This document shows, in pieces, positions 1-5,616 of a stretch of 5,616 nt of DNA; the first letter of the stretch is position 1, and the number at the start of each line of letters is the position of its first letter. Origin of the DNA: Lysobacteraceae bacterium (GTDB taxonomy: Bacteria; Pseudomonadota; Gammaproteobacteria; DSM-19610); contig JAIVHA010000019.1 in the NCBI GenBank assembly GCA_020201295.1, positions 1 through 5,616 on the forward strand, given 5' to 3'. The translations under genes and the position numbers were made by a program. The notes below the pieces were generated by a model that saw only the letters and a program-made list of their open reading frames with translations, made no database searches and was not told where the DNA came from.

Positions 1-129
1 CCTTCGCGGCCAAAGGCCGCTCCTACAGGGCGCGGGATTTCCACCCGTAGGAGCGGGCTCTGCCCGCGAACAGCCCGGAGAGCTCCGACGAGCCTTCGCG
101 GCCGAAGGCCGCTCCTACAGGGCGCGGGA
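1..129. repeat. REP cluster downstream of rpiA (three units)
   Basis: Three REP units lie here. Units 1 (3-28) and 3 (95-120) are reverse-oriented with core GCGGCC/GGCCGC. Unit 2 (47-70) is forward with core GCGGGC-TCT-GCCCGC. Each reads GTAGGAGCG, then a palindrome, then CGCGAA. Units 2 and 3 form an inverted pair (REPIN-like). Unit 1 is either a singlet or the right half of a pair cut by the window edge. Positions 1-37 and 93-129 are direct copies with one mismatch (position 13), and the copy extends past the REP into GGGCGCGGGA. The rest of 1-149 holds nothing else that I recognise. The cluster is just 3' of rpiA. It could protect the mRNA 3' end, but there is no T-run typical of an intrinsic terminator. 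Confidence 0.85.
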
Positions 130-149
130 GTCCCGACTGCGGGGCAGGT

Positions 150-806
150 TCAGCTCAGGGTCTGCACCCCATCGGGCGTGCCCAGCAGCAGCACATCCGC
201 CGGGCGGCGCGCGAACAGGCCCACGGTGACCACGCCGGTGATCAGGCCGATTTCGGTTTCCATCTTCACCGGGTCGAGGATGTCCAGGTTGTGGACATCC
301 AGAATCACATTGCCGTTGTCGGTGGTGAATCCGGTGCGCAGTTCCGGCGCACCGCCCAGCTTCACCAGCTGGCGGGCCACGTAGCTGCGCGCCATGGGGA
401 TGACCTCGATGGGCAGGGGAAAGGCGCCCAGCACATCCACCAGCTTGCTCTGGTCGGCGATGCAGACGAACTTGCGGCTGCAGGCCGCGACGATCTTCTC
501 CCGCGTCAGCGCGCCACCGCCGCCCTTGATGAGGTGCAGGTGTTTGGTGGTTTCGTCGGCGCCGTCGATATAGACGGACAACTCGGACACGCTGTTCAGG
601 TCCAGCACGGGAATGCCGTGGCTCTTGAGGCGCTCGGCGCTGGCATTGGAGCTGGCCACGGTGCCCTCGATCTTGCCCTTGATGCGCGCCAGGGCGTCGA
701 TGAACATATTGGCGGTCGAGCCGGTGCCCACGCCGATGATGGTGCCGGCCTCCACGTATTCCAGCGCTGCTTCAGCCACCTGCTTCTTCAATTCATCCTG
801 GTTCAT
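150..806 (-). CDS. rpiA: Ribose-5-phosphate isomerase A
   Basis: Cytosolic enzyme interconverting ribose-5-phosphate and ribulose-5-phosphate in the non-oxidative pentose phosphate pathway. The 218-residue product has the usual RpiA length. The phosphate-binding loop GVGTGST is at residues 25-31, the YIDGADE motif at 79-85 and IKGGGGALTREK at 93-104. Asp81, Asp84, Lys94 and Glu103 fall at the same numbers as the E. coli active-site residues, so it should be active. I chose the ATG at 806 (MNQDELKKQ) rather than the upstream in-frame ATG at 836, because GGGAG (816-820) is placed well for 806 and the family starts here. The gene is divergent from ilvA, with a REP pair between them. I found no convincing promoter. 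No oddities in the coding sequence. Confidence 0.98.
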   Translation of the reverse strand: MNQDELKKQVAEAALEYVEAGTIIGVGTGSTANMFIDALARIKGKIEGTVASSNASAERLKSHGIPVLDLNSVSELSVYIDGADETTKHLHLIKGGGGALTREKIVAACSRKFVCIADQSKLVDVLGAFPLPIEVIPMARSYVARQLVKLGGAPELRTGFTTDNGNVILDVHNLDILDPVKMETEIGLITGVVTVGLFARRPADVLLLGTPDGVQTLS

Positions 807-853
807 TAGTGTGTTCTCCCATGATACTGAACCCAATCATTGCAAAACCTTGA

Positions 854-906
854 CTGTAGGAGCGGCCTTGGCCGCGAATGTTCGCGGGCAGAGCCCGCTC
901 CTACAG
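854..906. repeat. REP inverted pair (REPIN-like), mixed type
   Basis: A forward unit (854-878, core GCGGCC-TT-GGCCGC) and a reverse unit (881-906, core GCGGGC-TCT-GCCCGC on its own strand) are separated by 2 bp. The outer 12 bp (CTGTAGGAGCGG and its complement) pair perfectly. The inner halves belong to different sequence versions, so the two small hairpins are individually perfect but the full long stem is not. It lies between the divergent rpiA and ilvA genes, about 48 bp upstream of the rpiA start and upstream of the candidate ilvA promoter. Confidence 0.88.
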
Positions 907-1007
907 GATGCGTGCCCGGTGGCGCCACCGGTGAATTCCGGTCGCGGCACCTGAATAGGATCTCCCGGCTGCAAATACACGGCCGGGCGGTGTATGTGGC
1001 TCCGTCG

Positions 1008-1035
1008 ATGACGGTGTTGGTAATGGCGGGATAAT
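1008..1035 (+). promoter_or_regulatory. Candidate sigma70-type promoter of ilvA
   Basis: ATGACG (1008-1013) and GATAAT (1030-1035) are separated by 16 bp and match the -35 and -10 consensus at 4/6 and 5/6. Transcription would start near 1042, giving a leader of about 18 nt. No clear Shine-Dalgarno sequence precedes the ilvA ATG at 1060. A dyad ATACAC-N9-GTGTAT (975-995) lies just upstream and might be an operator. This is inference from sequence pattern only. No leader-peptide attenuator rich in Ile codons is visible in such a short leader. Confidence 0.4.
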
Positions 1036-1059
1036 ACAGCATATGCTACTTTTGCCGCC

Positions 1060-2580
<1,521 letters not shown>

Positions 2581-2628
2581 GGTCTTCGCCCGGGTCGCCG
2601 GCTCCTTCCCGGTGCGACAGGAGCTCCC

Positions 2629-2682
2629 GTAGGAGCGGCCTCTGGCCGCGAACCGGTTCGCGGCCAGAGGCCGCTCCTACAG
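2629..2682. repeat. REP inverted pair forming a perfect 52-bp palindrome
   Basis: Forward unit 2629-2652 and reverse unit 2657-2680 are exact reverse complements, and the 4-bp spacer CCGG is itself palindromic. All of 2629-2680 is therefore one perfect palindrome. Both units carry core GCGGCC-TCT-GGCCGC. It sits between the ilvA stop (2580) and the EVE-gene stop (2690-2688). On the + strand the stem is followed within a few bases by TTTTATT (2686-2692), so it might help end ilvA transcription. There is no equivalent T-run on the other strand. The remaining bases of the gap (2581-2628) show nothing recognisable. Confidence 0.9.
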
Positions 2683-2687
2683 GTGTT

Positions 2688-3146
2688 TTATTCCAGGCCC
2701 AGGATGTAATCCCACTGCTGCTTGTTGATCGGCATGATCGACAGCCGGTTGCCCTTGCGCACCAGCGGGCAATCCTCCAGTTCCGGCGCTTCCTTCAGTT
2801 CCGCCAGGCTGATGGTGCGCTTCAGCTTGCGCTGGAACTTCACGTCCACCATGTACCAGCGCGGATTCTCCGGGTCGCTCTTGGGGTCGTAGTACTTGGT
2901 CTCGGGATTGAATGCGGTGTGGTCCGGGTAGCCTTCCTTCACCACCTTGGCGATGCCGACGATGCCGGGCAGCTCGCAATTGGAATGGTAGAAGAACACC
3001 AGATCACCCTTCTTCATCTGGTCGCGCATCATGTTGCGCGCCTGGTAGTTGCGCACCCCGTCCCAGTGCTCGGTCTTGCCCGGCATGGCCTTGAGGTGAT
3101 CGATGCCGAACACGTCGGGTTCGGATTTCATGAGCCAGTAGTTCAT
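2688..3146 (-). CDS. EVE domain-containing protein (THYN1-like)
   Basis: A 152-residue protein made almost wholly of one EVE domain, a PUA-related fold that binds modified nucleic-acid bases in characterised members. Family-like stretches are NYWLMKSEP (2-10), WDGVRNYQARN (28-38), GDLVFFYHS (47-55), GIVGIAKVV (61-69) and RWYMVDVKF (96-104). The aromatic residues Trp4, Trp28, Tyr34 and Trp97 are typical of the base-binding cage and fold of such proteins. The start at 3146 is supported by GAGAGG (3153-3158), 6 nt upstream. It has no signal peptide or membrane segment, so it is cytosolic. It lies downstream of ygfA on the same strand but is separated by 251 bp of repeats, so co-transcription is uncertain. 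The family call is strong. The ligand in this protein is unknown, and stand-alone bacterial EVE proteins remain poorly defined. Confidence 0.93.
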   Translation of the reverse strand: MNYWLMKSEPDVFGIDHLKAMPGKTEHWDGVRNYQARNMMRDQMKKGDLVFFYHSNCELPGIVGIAKVVKEGYPDHTAFNPETKYYDPKSDPENPRWYMVDVKFQRKLKRTISLAELKEAPELEDCPLVRKGNRLSIMPINKQQWDYILGLE

Positions 3147-3191
3147 GCAATGCCTCTCGAGGTTCCGCCATGGGGCGGGCAGTTATTGGTT

Positions 3192-3386
3192 TTGGCCACG
3201 GAAGCACACGGAAAAACACGGAAAAAACACCTGATTTTTGTGTCTGACTGGGCGCTGATATCGGCGCGGCCCTGTGGGGAAACCTGTAGGAGCGACGCCA
3301 GTCGCGATAGACGGACGGGCCAACCATCGCGGCTTGCGCCGCTCCTACAGTTCTTTACGTGTTTTTCCGTGTGCTTCCGTGGCCAA
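3192..3386. repeat. 29-bp perfect inverted repeat (CACGGAA type) enclosing a REP pair
   Basis: Positions 3192-3220 and 3358-3386 are perfect reverse complements over 29 bp. The left arm contains the motif CACGGAA three times in near-tandem (from about 3197, 3206 and 3217), the last copy partly beyond the arm. The arms enclose 137 bp that include the REP pair at 3284-3350. I see no target-site duplication outside the arms and no coding sequence inside. The element occupies most of the 251-bp gap between ygfA and the EVE gene. It could be a small non-autonomous mobile element or a structured RNA/DNA cruciform; I cannot tell which. Confidence 0.85.
3284..3350. repeat. REP inverted pair, diverged core versions
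   Basis: The forward unit (3284-3307) has core GCGAC-GCCA-GTCGC. The reverse unit (3327-3350), read on its own strand, has core GCGGC-GCAA-GCCGC. Both keep the constant CTGTAGGAGCG foot and the CGCGA end seen in the other units of the window. The inner stems differ from all other copies, yet each pairs perfectly with itself. The loop between units is 19 bp. The pair is nested inside the 29-bp inverted repeat. Confidence 0.85.
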
Positions 3387-3397
3387 GAATACCGATG

Positions 3398-3985
3398 TCA
3401 AATTATTCGCACGCCATCCTCGGTGGCAATGGCGTGCAGGGGCACGTCCCAGCGGGCGCCATCCAGGCGCGGGACCTGCTGGCATGCATGGGCCATGCCG
3501 ACTAAACGTGGTTTTTTCCAGCACTGGCGCCGGTTGAGGAAGGCAAGGCTGCGATCATAGAAGCCGCCGCCCATGCCGAGGCGGTTGCCGCGTGCATCGA
3601 AACCCACCAGCGGCGCCAGCACCAGGTCCAGCTCGATGCTATTGGCCCGTTCGCGGTGGATGCGCACCGGTTCGGCGATGCCGAAGCGGTTGCGCACCAG
3701 GCGATCGCCGTCCCGGAAGGGGGCGAACCAGAGCCGGTTGTGGCCGTAGGGCACCAGCACCGGCAGGTACACGATCTTGCCCAGTTCCCAGGCGCGCCAC
3801 ACCAGTGGCATGGGGTCCATCTCGCCATCCACCGGCAGGTAGGCGGCGATGCGCCGGCTGTTCAAAAACAGGGTGTGGCGGGCGAGGTGCCAGGCCAGGG
3901 CCTCGGCATGGGCGGCGCGCAGTTCGGGGCTCAGGGCGCGGCGCGCGTCACGCAGGCGTTTGCGAATATCGGCTCGGCTGGGCAT
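3398..3985 (-). CDS. ygfA: 5-formyltetrahydrofolate cyclo-ligase
   Basis: ATP-dependent conversion of 5-formyl-THF to 5,10-methenyl-THF, which clears an inhibitory folate and returns it to the one-carbon pool. The 195-residue product has the usual length. An Arg-rich N-terminus (RKRLRDARRALSP, 8-20) precedes PVDGEMDP (51-58), LAPLVGFD (123-130), the signature GNRLGMGGGFYDR (133-145; nucleotide/substrate loop) and WDVPLHAIAT (179-188). The frame is open further upstream to an ATG at 4072, but that extension is translated from a REP element. I therefore chose the ATG at 3985, where the family sequence begins. No strong Shine-Dalgarno is visible. It lies downstream of 6S RNA on the same strand, the conserved ssrS-ygfA order, and was probably once co-transcribed with it. 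A REP pair now sits between them. Also called fau or, in databases, MTHFS family. Confidence 0.94.
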   Translation of the reverse strand: MPSRADIRKRLRDARRALSPELRAAHAEALAWHLARHTLFLNSRRIAAYLPVDGEMDPMPLVWRAWELGKIVYLPVLVPYGHNRLWFAPFRDGDRLVRNRFGIAEPVRIHRERANSIELDLVLAPLVGFDARGNRLGMGGGFYDRSLAFLNRRQCWKKPRLVGMAHACQQVPRLDGARWDVPLHAIATEDGVRII

Positions 3986-4028
3986 GGATCGGGCGTTCTT
4001 GCGCAGGCCTCGGATGCGGGTGGCAATC

Positions 4029-4102
4029 CCCGTAGGAGCGGCCTCTGGCCGCGAATGAATTGTCGGCCACAACCATTCGCGGCCAGAGGCCGCTCCTACG
4101 GG
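4029..4102. repeat. REP inverted pair between 6S RNA and ygfA
   Basis: Perfect 29-bp arms (4029-4057 and 4074-4102) flank a 16-bp loop. Both units have core GCGGCC-TCT-GGCCGC with the GTAG foot. The outer C/G bases next to the foot also pair. It lies 3' of the 6S RNA and 5' of ygfA on the minus strand, so a joint ssrS-ygfA transcript would carry this long stem. No T-run follows on the minus strand, so it is not a standard intrinsic terminator. Confidence 0.9.
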
Positions 4103-4128
4103 AAACGCCTGCAGGCTAAGGAATTAGG

Positions 4129-4329
4129 AGGCATCCTCCGCACATGCCGTCGCGGGGCGTGGGCCTTGAACCAGTGGTTCAAGGGGGGACAACGCCGGTA
4201 TCGTTAGGCTTTCCGCACCAGGCGGACCTGCACACGGACACCGAACGGACTCGTCCCCGGGATCGTACTTAGGCTCAAGGGAGTGACGACCCGCTAACGA
4301 ACACGGCAGGGGATGCCTGAATCAAACCT
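4129..4329 (-). ncRNA. ssrS: 6S RNA
   Basis: 6S RNA mimics an open promoter and binds sigma70 RNA polymerase, damping many promoters in stationary phase. On the minus strand the central-bubble hairpin TTGAACCACTGGTTCAA (within 4164-4184) closely matches E. coli 6S. A stretch resembling E. coli's GAGAAGCCUUAAAACUGCGACG precedes it, and TCCCTTGAGCC (around 4271-4281) matches the conserved 5'-side segment. The ends pair: AGGCATCC (4318-4311) with GGATGCCT (4136-4129), and TGCCGT (4308-4303) with ACGGCA (4150-4145). This gives the expected long terminal stem. Position between zapA and ygfA on the same strand is the classic 6S location. The 5' end at about 4329 is inferred from the promoter, and both ends may be off by about 10 nt. 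The length of about 190-200 nt slightly exceeds the 183 nt of E. coli. Confidence 0.94.
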
Positions 4330-4335
4330 GGTACC

Positions 4336-4364
4336 AGTATACACCGGGTGTCCCCGGCTTACAG
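4336..4364 (-). promoter_or_regulatory. Candidate sigma70-type promoter of ssrS
   Basis: On the minus strand CTGTAA (4364-4359) and TATACT (4341-4336) are spaced by 17 bp. The -10 matches 5/6 and the -35 only 3/6. The predicted start is A4329, just outside the terminal 6S stem. The -35 hexamer contains the zapA stop codon (4361-4359). The spacer carries a small CCGGG-N4-CCCGG dyad (4344-4357), which may form a stem at the zapA mRNA 3' end. No T-run follows it, so it is not a clear terminator. Confidence 0.6.
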
Positions 4365-4673
4365 CTCCAGCTGGTTACCGCTGTTCAGCGCCAGCTCGAT
4401 CTTGCTCTGCAGGGCGCGGATGCGGTTGCTGACAGTCGTTTGGTAGTCGTCTTTCTGGCCCTGGCGGTCCAGCAGTTCATGGGCGATGTTCAGTGCCGCC
4501 ATGACCGCGATACGGTCGGCGCCCACCACCTTGCCCGAGGCGCGGATTTCGCGCATCTTGCCGTCCAGGTACTGGGCCGAGGCGACCAGGGCGGCACGCT
4601 CGTCCTCGGGACAGGACACCAGGTAGTCCTTGTCGAGGATCTGCACCGTGACCGGCTTGACGTCCTTGCTCAT
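4359..4673 (-). CDS. zapA: Cell division protein ZapA
   Basis: Cytosolic FtsZ-associated protein that bundles and cross-links FtsZ filaments at the division ring. The 104-residue product has the usual length. The N-terminal beta-strand region VTVQILDKDYLVSCPEDE (8-25), which includes the conserved internal CPEDE turn, is followed by LVASAQYLDGKMREIR (29-44). RIAVMAALNIAHELL (54-68) then leads into the C-terminal coiled coil used for dimer and tetramer assembly. I chose the ATG at 4673; the frame stays open upstream, but that region belongs to the neighbouring coiled-coil gene in another frame. Start and upstream stop share ATGA (4673-4670), indicating translational coupling. The 6S RNA begins about 30 nt after its stop. 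Confidence 0.95.
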   Translation of the reverse strand: MSKDVKPVTVQILDKDYLVSCPEDERAALVASAQYLDGKMREIRASGKVVGADRIAVMAALNIAHELLDRQGQKDDYQTTVSNRIRALQSKIELALNSGNQLEL

Positions 4674-4903
4674 GCGCCTTGTTCCATGGACTTGAGGCGG
4701 TTGATCATGGCTTCGACCCGGCTGCGCGCCAGTTCGTTCTTTTCGATCAGGCCGGCCCGTTCTGCCGACATGTTGTCCTGTTGGGCGCGCAGGGAACGGT
4801 TTTCCTCTTTCAGGCGCTGAATGGTCTGAATGAGCTCGTCGAGCCGGAATTCCAGCTTCTTGAGTTCCTGCTCCGTGACGGATTGGCCAGCCTTTTTTAC
4901 CAT
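4670..4903 (-). CDS. Small coiled-coil protein, ZapB-like (TIGR02449-type)
   Basis: A 77-residue acidic/basic protein that is almost entirely alpha-helical coiled coil from about residue 10 to 74. Leu, Ile and Val recur at heptad spacing through LEFRLDELIQTIQRLKEEN and later GLIEKNELARSRVEAMINRL. It has no signal peptide or membrane helix. Small coiled-coil proteins of this sort sit directly upstream of zapA in many gammaproteobacteria and are usually annotated as TIGR02449 family or ZapB-like. ZapB in E. coli binds ZapA and forms a second layer at the division ring. The 4-nt ATGA overlap with zapA supports a shared role, which is inference. The ATG at 4903 is chosen because the promoter lies immediately upstream; no Shine-Dalgarno is visible. 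The family assignment rests on size, composition and position, so homology to true ZapB is not proven. Confidence 0.86.
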   Translation of the reverse strand: MVKKAGQSVTEQELKKLEFRLDELIQTIQRLKEENRSLRAQQDNMSAERAGLIEKNELARSRVEAMINRLKSMEQGA

Positions 4904-4910
4904 ATCGGCC

Positions 4911-4939
4911 ACTATAGTGCCGGCCGAATGAGGGGTCAA
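4911..4939 (-). promoter_or_regulatory. Strong sigma70-type promoter of the ZapB-like/zapA pair
   Basis: On the minus strand TTGACC (4939-4934), a 17-bp spacer and TATAGT (4916-4911) match the consensus at 5/6 and 5/6 with ideal spacing. The start of transcription would fall at about 4905-4903, on or within 2 nt of the ATG at 4903. The mRNA would then be leaderless or nearly so, consistent with the absence of a Shine-Dalgarno sequence. Confidence 0.7.
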
Positions 4940-4961
4940 CGGCTGGCTGCGCCGGTGCTTG

Positions 4962-4992
4962 TGCGATAATGCCCGCCACCCCTGGTGGCGGG
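4962..4992 (+). promoter_or_regulatory. Candidate extended -10 promoter of ygfB with a dyad at the start site
   Basis: TGCGATAAT (4962-4970) fits an extended -10 element (TG-N-GATAAT, hexamer 5/6). No good -35 is present. Transcription would start near 4977. This falls inside a perfect 9-bp stem with a 3-nt loop (4972-4980 and 4984-4992, CCCGCCACC/GGTGGCGGG). The dyad could be a 5'-end RNA hairpin or a protein-binding site between the two divergent genes. The resulting ygfB leader would be about 125 nt and would contain the REP pair at 5006-5080. Confidence 0.5.
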
Positions 4993-5005
4993 GTCGGATA
5001 AAAAC

Positions 5006-5080
5006 CCCCGTAGGAGCGGGCTCTGCCCGCGAAGGGTTTGGTGTTCCGGCTATTCGCGGGCAGAGCCCGCTCCTACGGGG
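5006..5080. repeat. REP inverted pair in the ygfB leader
   Basis: Perfect 28-bp arms (5006-5033 and 5053-5080) flank a 19-bp loop. Both units have core GCGGGC-TCT-GCCCGC with the GTAG foot. It ends 7 bp before the ygfB ribosome binding site GAGGA (5088-5092). If ygfB is transcribed from the extended -10 promoter, the RNA carries this stem directly upstream of its translation start. Confidence 0.9.
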
Positions 5081-5101
5081 CAATATCGAGGATGGTTTGG
5101 A

Positions 5102-5616
5102 ATGGATGAAGGTTTCGATACCCTGGACGAACGGTTGCAGCGGGCTGGCGCGGCTACCGACGCGGCCGAGACCCACGGCTTCGTGGCCGGGGTGCTCTGT
5201 GCCGCCGGGGGTATGGACCCGGCCGCCTGGCTGCCGCAGTTGTTCGGCGAGGTGGATTGGGAAAGCCCGGCGGTGCGGGAGGCGGCGCGGGCGGTGGCCC
5301 TGCTGTTCCAGGCCCAGCGCGAGCAGATCAACAGCCCCGAGCTGGATTTCAGCCTGTTGCTGCCCGACGATGAGCGGCCGCTGGCGGAGCGGGCCGAGGC
5401 CCTGGCCCACTGGTGCGAGGGTTTCAGCACTGGCCTGGGGCTGGGTGGCCTGAACAAGGAGCGTCCCCTGTCCGAGGACAGTCAGGGCTTCCTGCAGGAT
5501 GTGACCGATATCGCCCGCGTGGCCTTTGATTTCACGGCGTCGGCCGAGGATGATGAGCAGGCCTACATGGAACTGCAGGAGTACCTGCGTGTGGGGGTGC
5601 TGCTGCTGCACGAGGA
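5102..5616 (+). CDS. ygfB: YgfB, UPF0149 family protein (3' end outside the window)
   Basis: The first 171 residues are present, and the frame is open to the window edge; E. coli YgfB is about 190 residues, so little is missing. Sequence features shared with YgfB are AETHGFVAGVLCA (22-34), MDPAAWLPQLF (38-48), the LLPDDERPLAERAEALAHW stretch (about 85-103), FSTGLGLGG (106-114) and an acidic segment ending in YMELQEYLRVGVLLLHEE. UPF0149 proteins are small, all-helical, cytosolic and acidic. In Pseudomonas aeruginosa, YgfB has been reported to counteract AlpA-driven expression of the amidase ampDh3; whether that applies here is unknown. The start at 5102 is supported by GAGGA (5088-5092), 9 nt upstream. 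It is divergent from the ZapB-like/zapA pair. In related genomes ygfB heads a pepP-ubiH cluster, which would be expected just to the right. Confidence 0.93.
   Translation, partial: MDEGFDTLDERLQRAGAATDAAETHGFVAGVLCAAGGMDPAAWLPQLFGEVDWESPAVREAARAVALLFQAQREQINSPELDFSLLLPDDERPLAERAEALAHWCEGFSTGLGLGGLNKERPLSEDSQGFLQDVTDIARVAFDFTASAEDDEQAYMELQEYLRVGVLLLHE

Noticed and set aside
1..129. Repeat cluster as a CRISPR array
   Set aside because: The units alternate in orientation, are internally palindromic, have no uniform spacers, and recur as pairs across the whole window.
821..826. TATCAT on the minus strand as an rpiA -10 box
   Set aside because: The implied start would remove the GGGAG ribosome binding site, and no -35 lies at acceptable spacing.
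807..836. Ten-residue N-terminal extension of rpiA
   Set aside because: Active-site numbering matches E. coli from the ATG at 806, and a good GGGAG lies between the two starts.
3986..4072. N-terminal extension of ygfA to the ATG at 4072
   Set aside because: The added residues are translated from the REP element and linker and do not resemble the family. Homology starts at the ATG at 3985.
4029..5080. REP pairs as intrinsic terminators
   Set aside because: The stems are long and GC-rich but lack a following T-run on the relevant strands. Only the pair at 2629-2682 has a modest one, and the pair at 5006-5080 is upstream of a gene rather than after one.
4670..5611. A 313-codon minus-strand frame running from ygfB through to zapA
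   Set aside because: Only its last 77 codons are the real ZapB-like gene. The rest is antisense to ygfB and passes through the REP pair and promoter region.

Overview
This 5.6-kb, GC-rich window looks like core chromosome of a gammaproteobacterium. The evidence is the conserved cell-division/6S RNA neighbourhood (ygfB, a ZapB-like gene, zapA, ssrS, ygfA), a two-ACT-domain biosynthetic threonine deaminase, and Pseudomonas-like REP repeats. The genus cannot be fixed from this sequence. All genes look intact, except that ygfB runs off the right edge. I see no phage, plasmid, transposase or CRISPR material.

Layout, left to right. 1-149: REP repeats downstream of rpiA. 150-806 (-): rpiA, ribose-5-phosphate isomerase A. 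807-1059: divergent intergenic region with one REP pair and a candidate ilvA promoter. 1060-2580 (+): ilvA, threonine deaminase. 2581-2687: convergent gap holding a perfect 52-bp palindrome. 2688-3146 (-): EVE-domain protein. 3147-3397: a 29-bp perfect inverted repeat with a diverged REP pair nested inside. 3398-3985 (-): ygfA, 5-formyltetrahydrofolate cyclo-ligase. 3986-4128: another REP pair. About 4129-4329 (-): 6S RNA (ssrS). 4359-4673 (-): zapA. 4670-4903 (-): ZapB-like coiled-coil gene, sharing an ATGA stop/start with zapA. 4904-5101: divergent promoters and a REP pair. 5102-end (+): ygfB (UPF0149), partial.

The right half is a division and growth-phase unit. A strong-looking sigma70-type promoter drives the ZapB-like gene and zapA, whose products are expected to act at the FtsZ ring. 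The 6S RNA, a regulator of sigma70 RNA polymerase, starts just after zapA and precedes ygfA, as in E. coli. The left half is housekeeping metabolism (pentose phosphate and isoleucine synthesis).

The most notable non-coding signal is a family of 13 short REP units, each beginning with GTAG before a small palindrome. They occur in all six intergenic gaps longer than 100 bp. Twelve form six head-to-head inverted pairs (REPIN-like) and one is a singlet at the left edge. The inner stem exists in several sequence versions with matched changes on both arms, so the fold rather than the exact sequence is conserved. No transposase that could move them is in the window.
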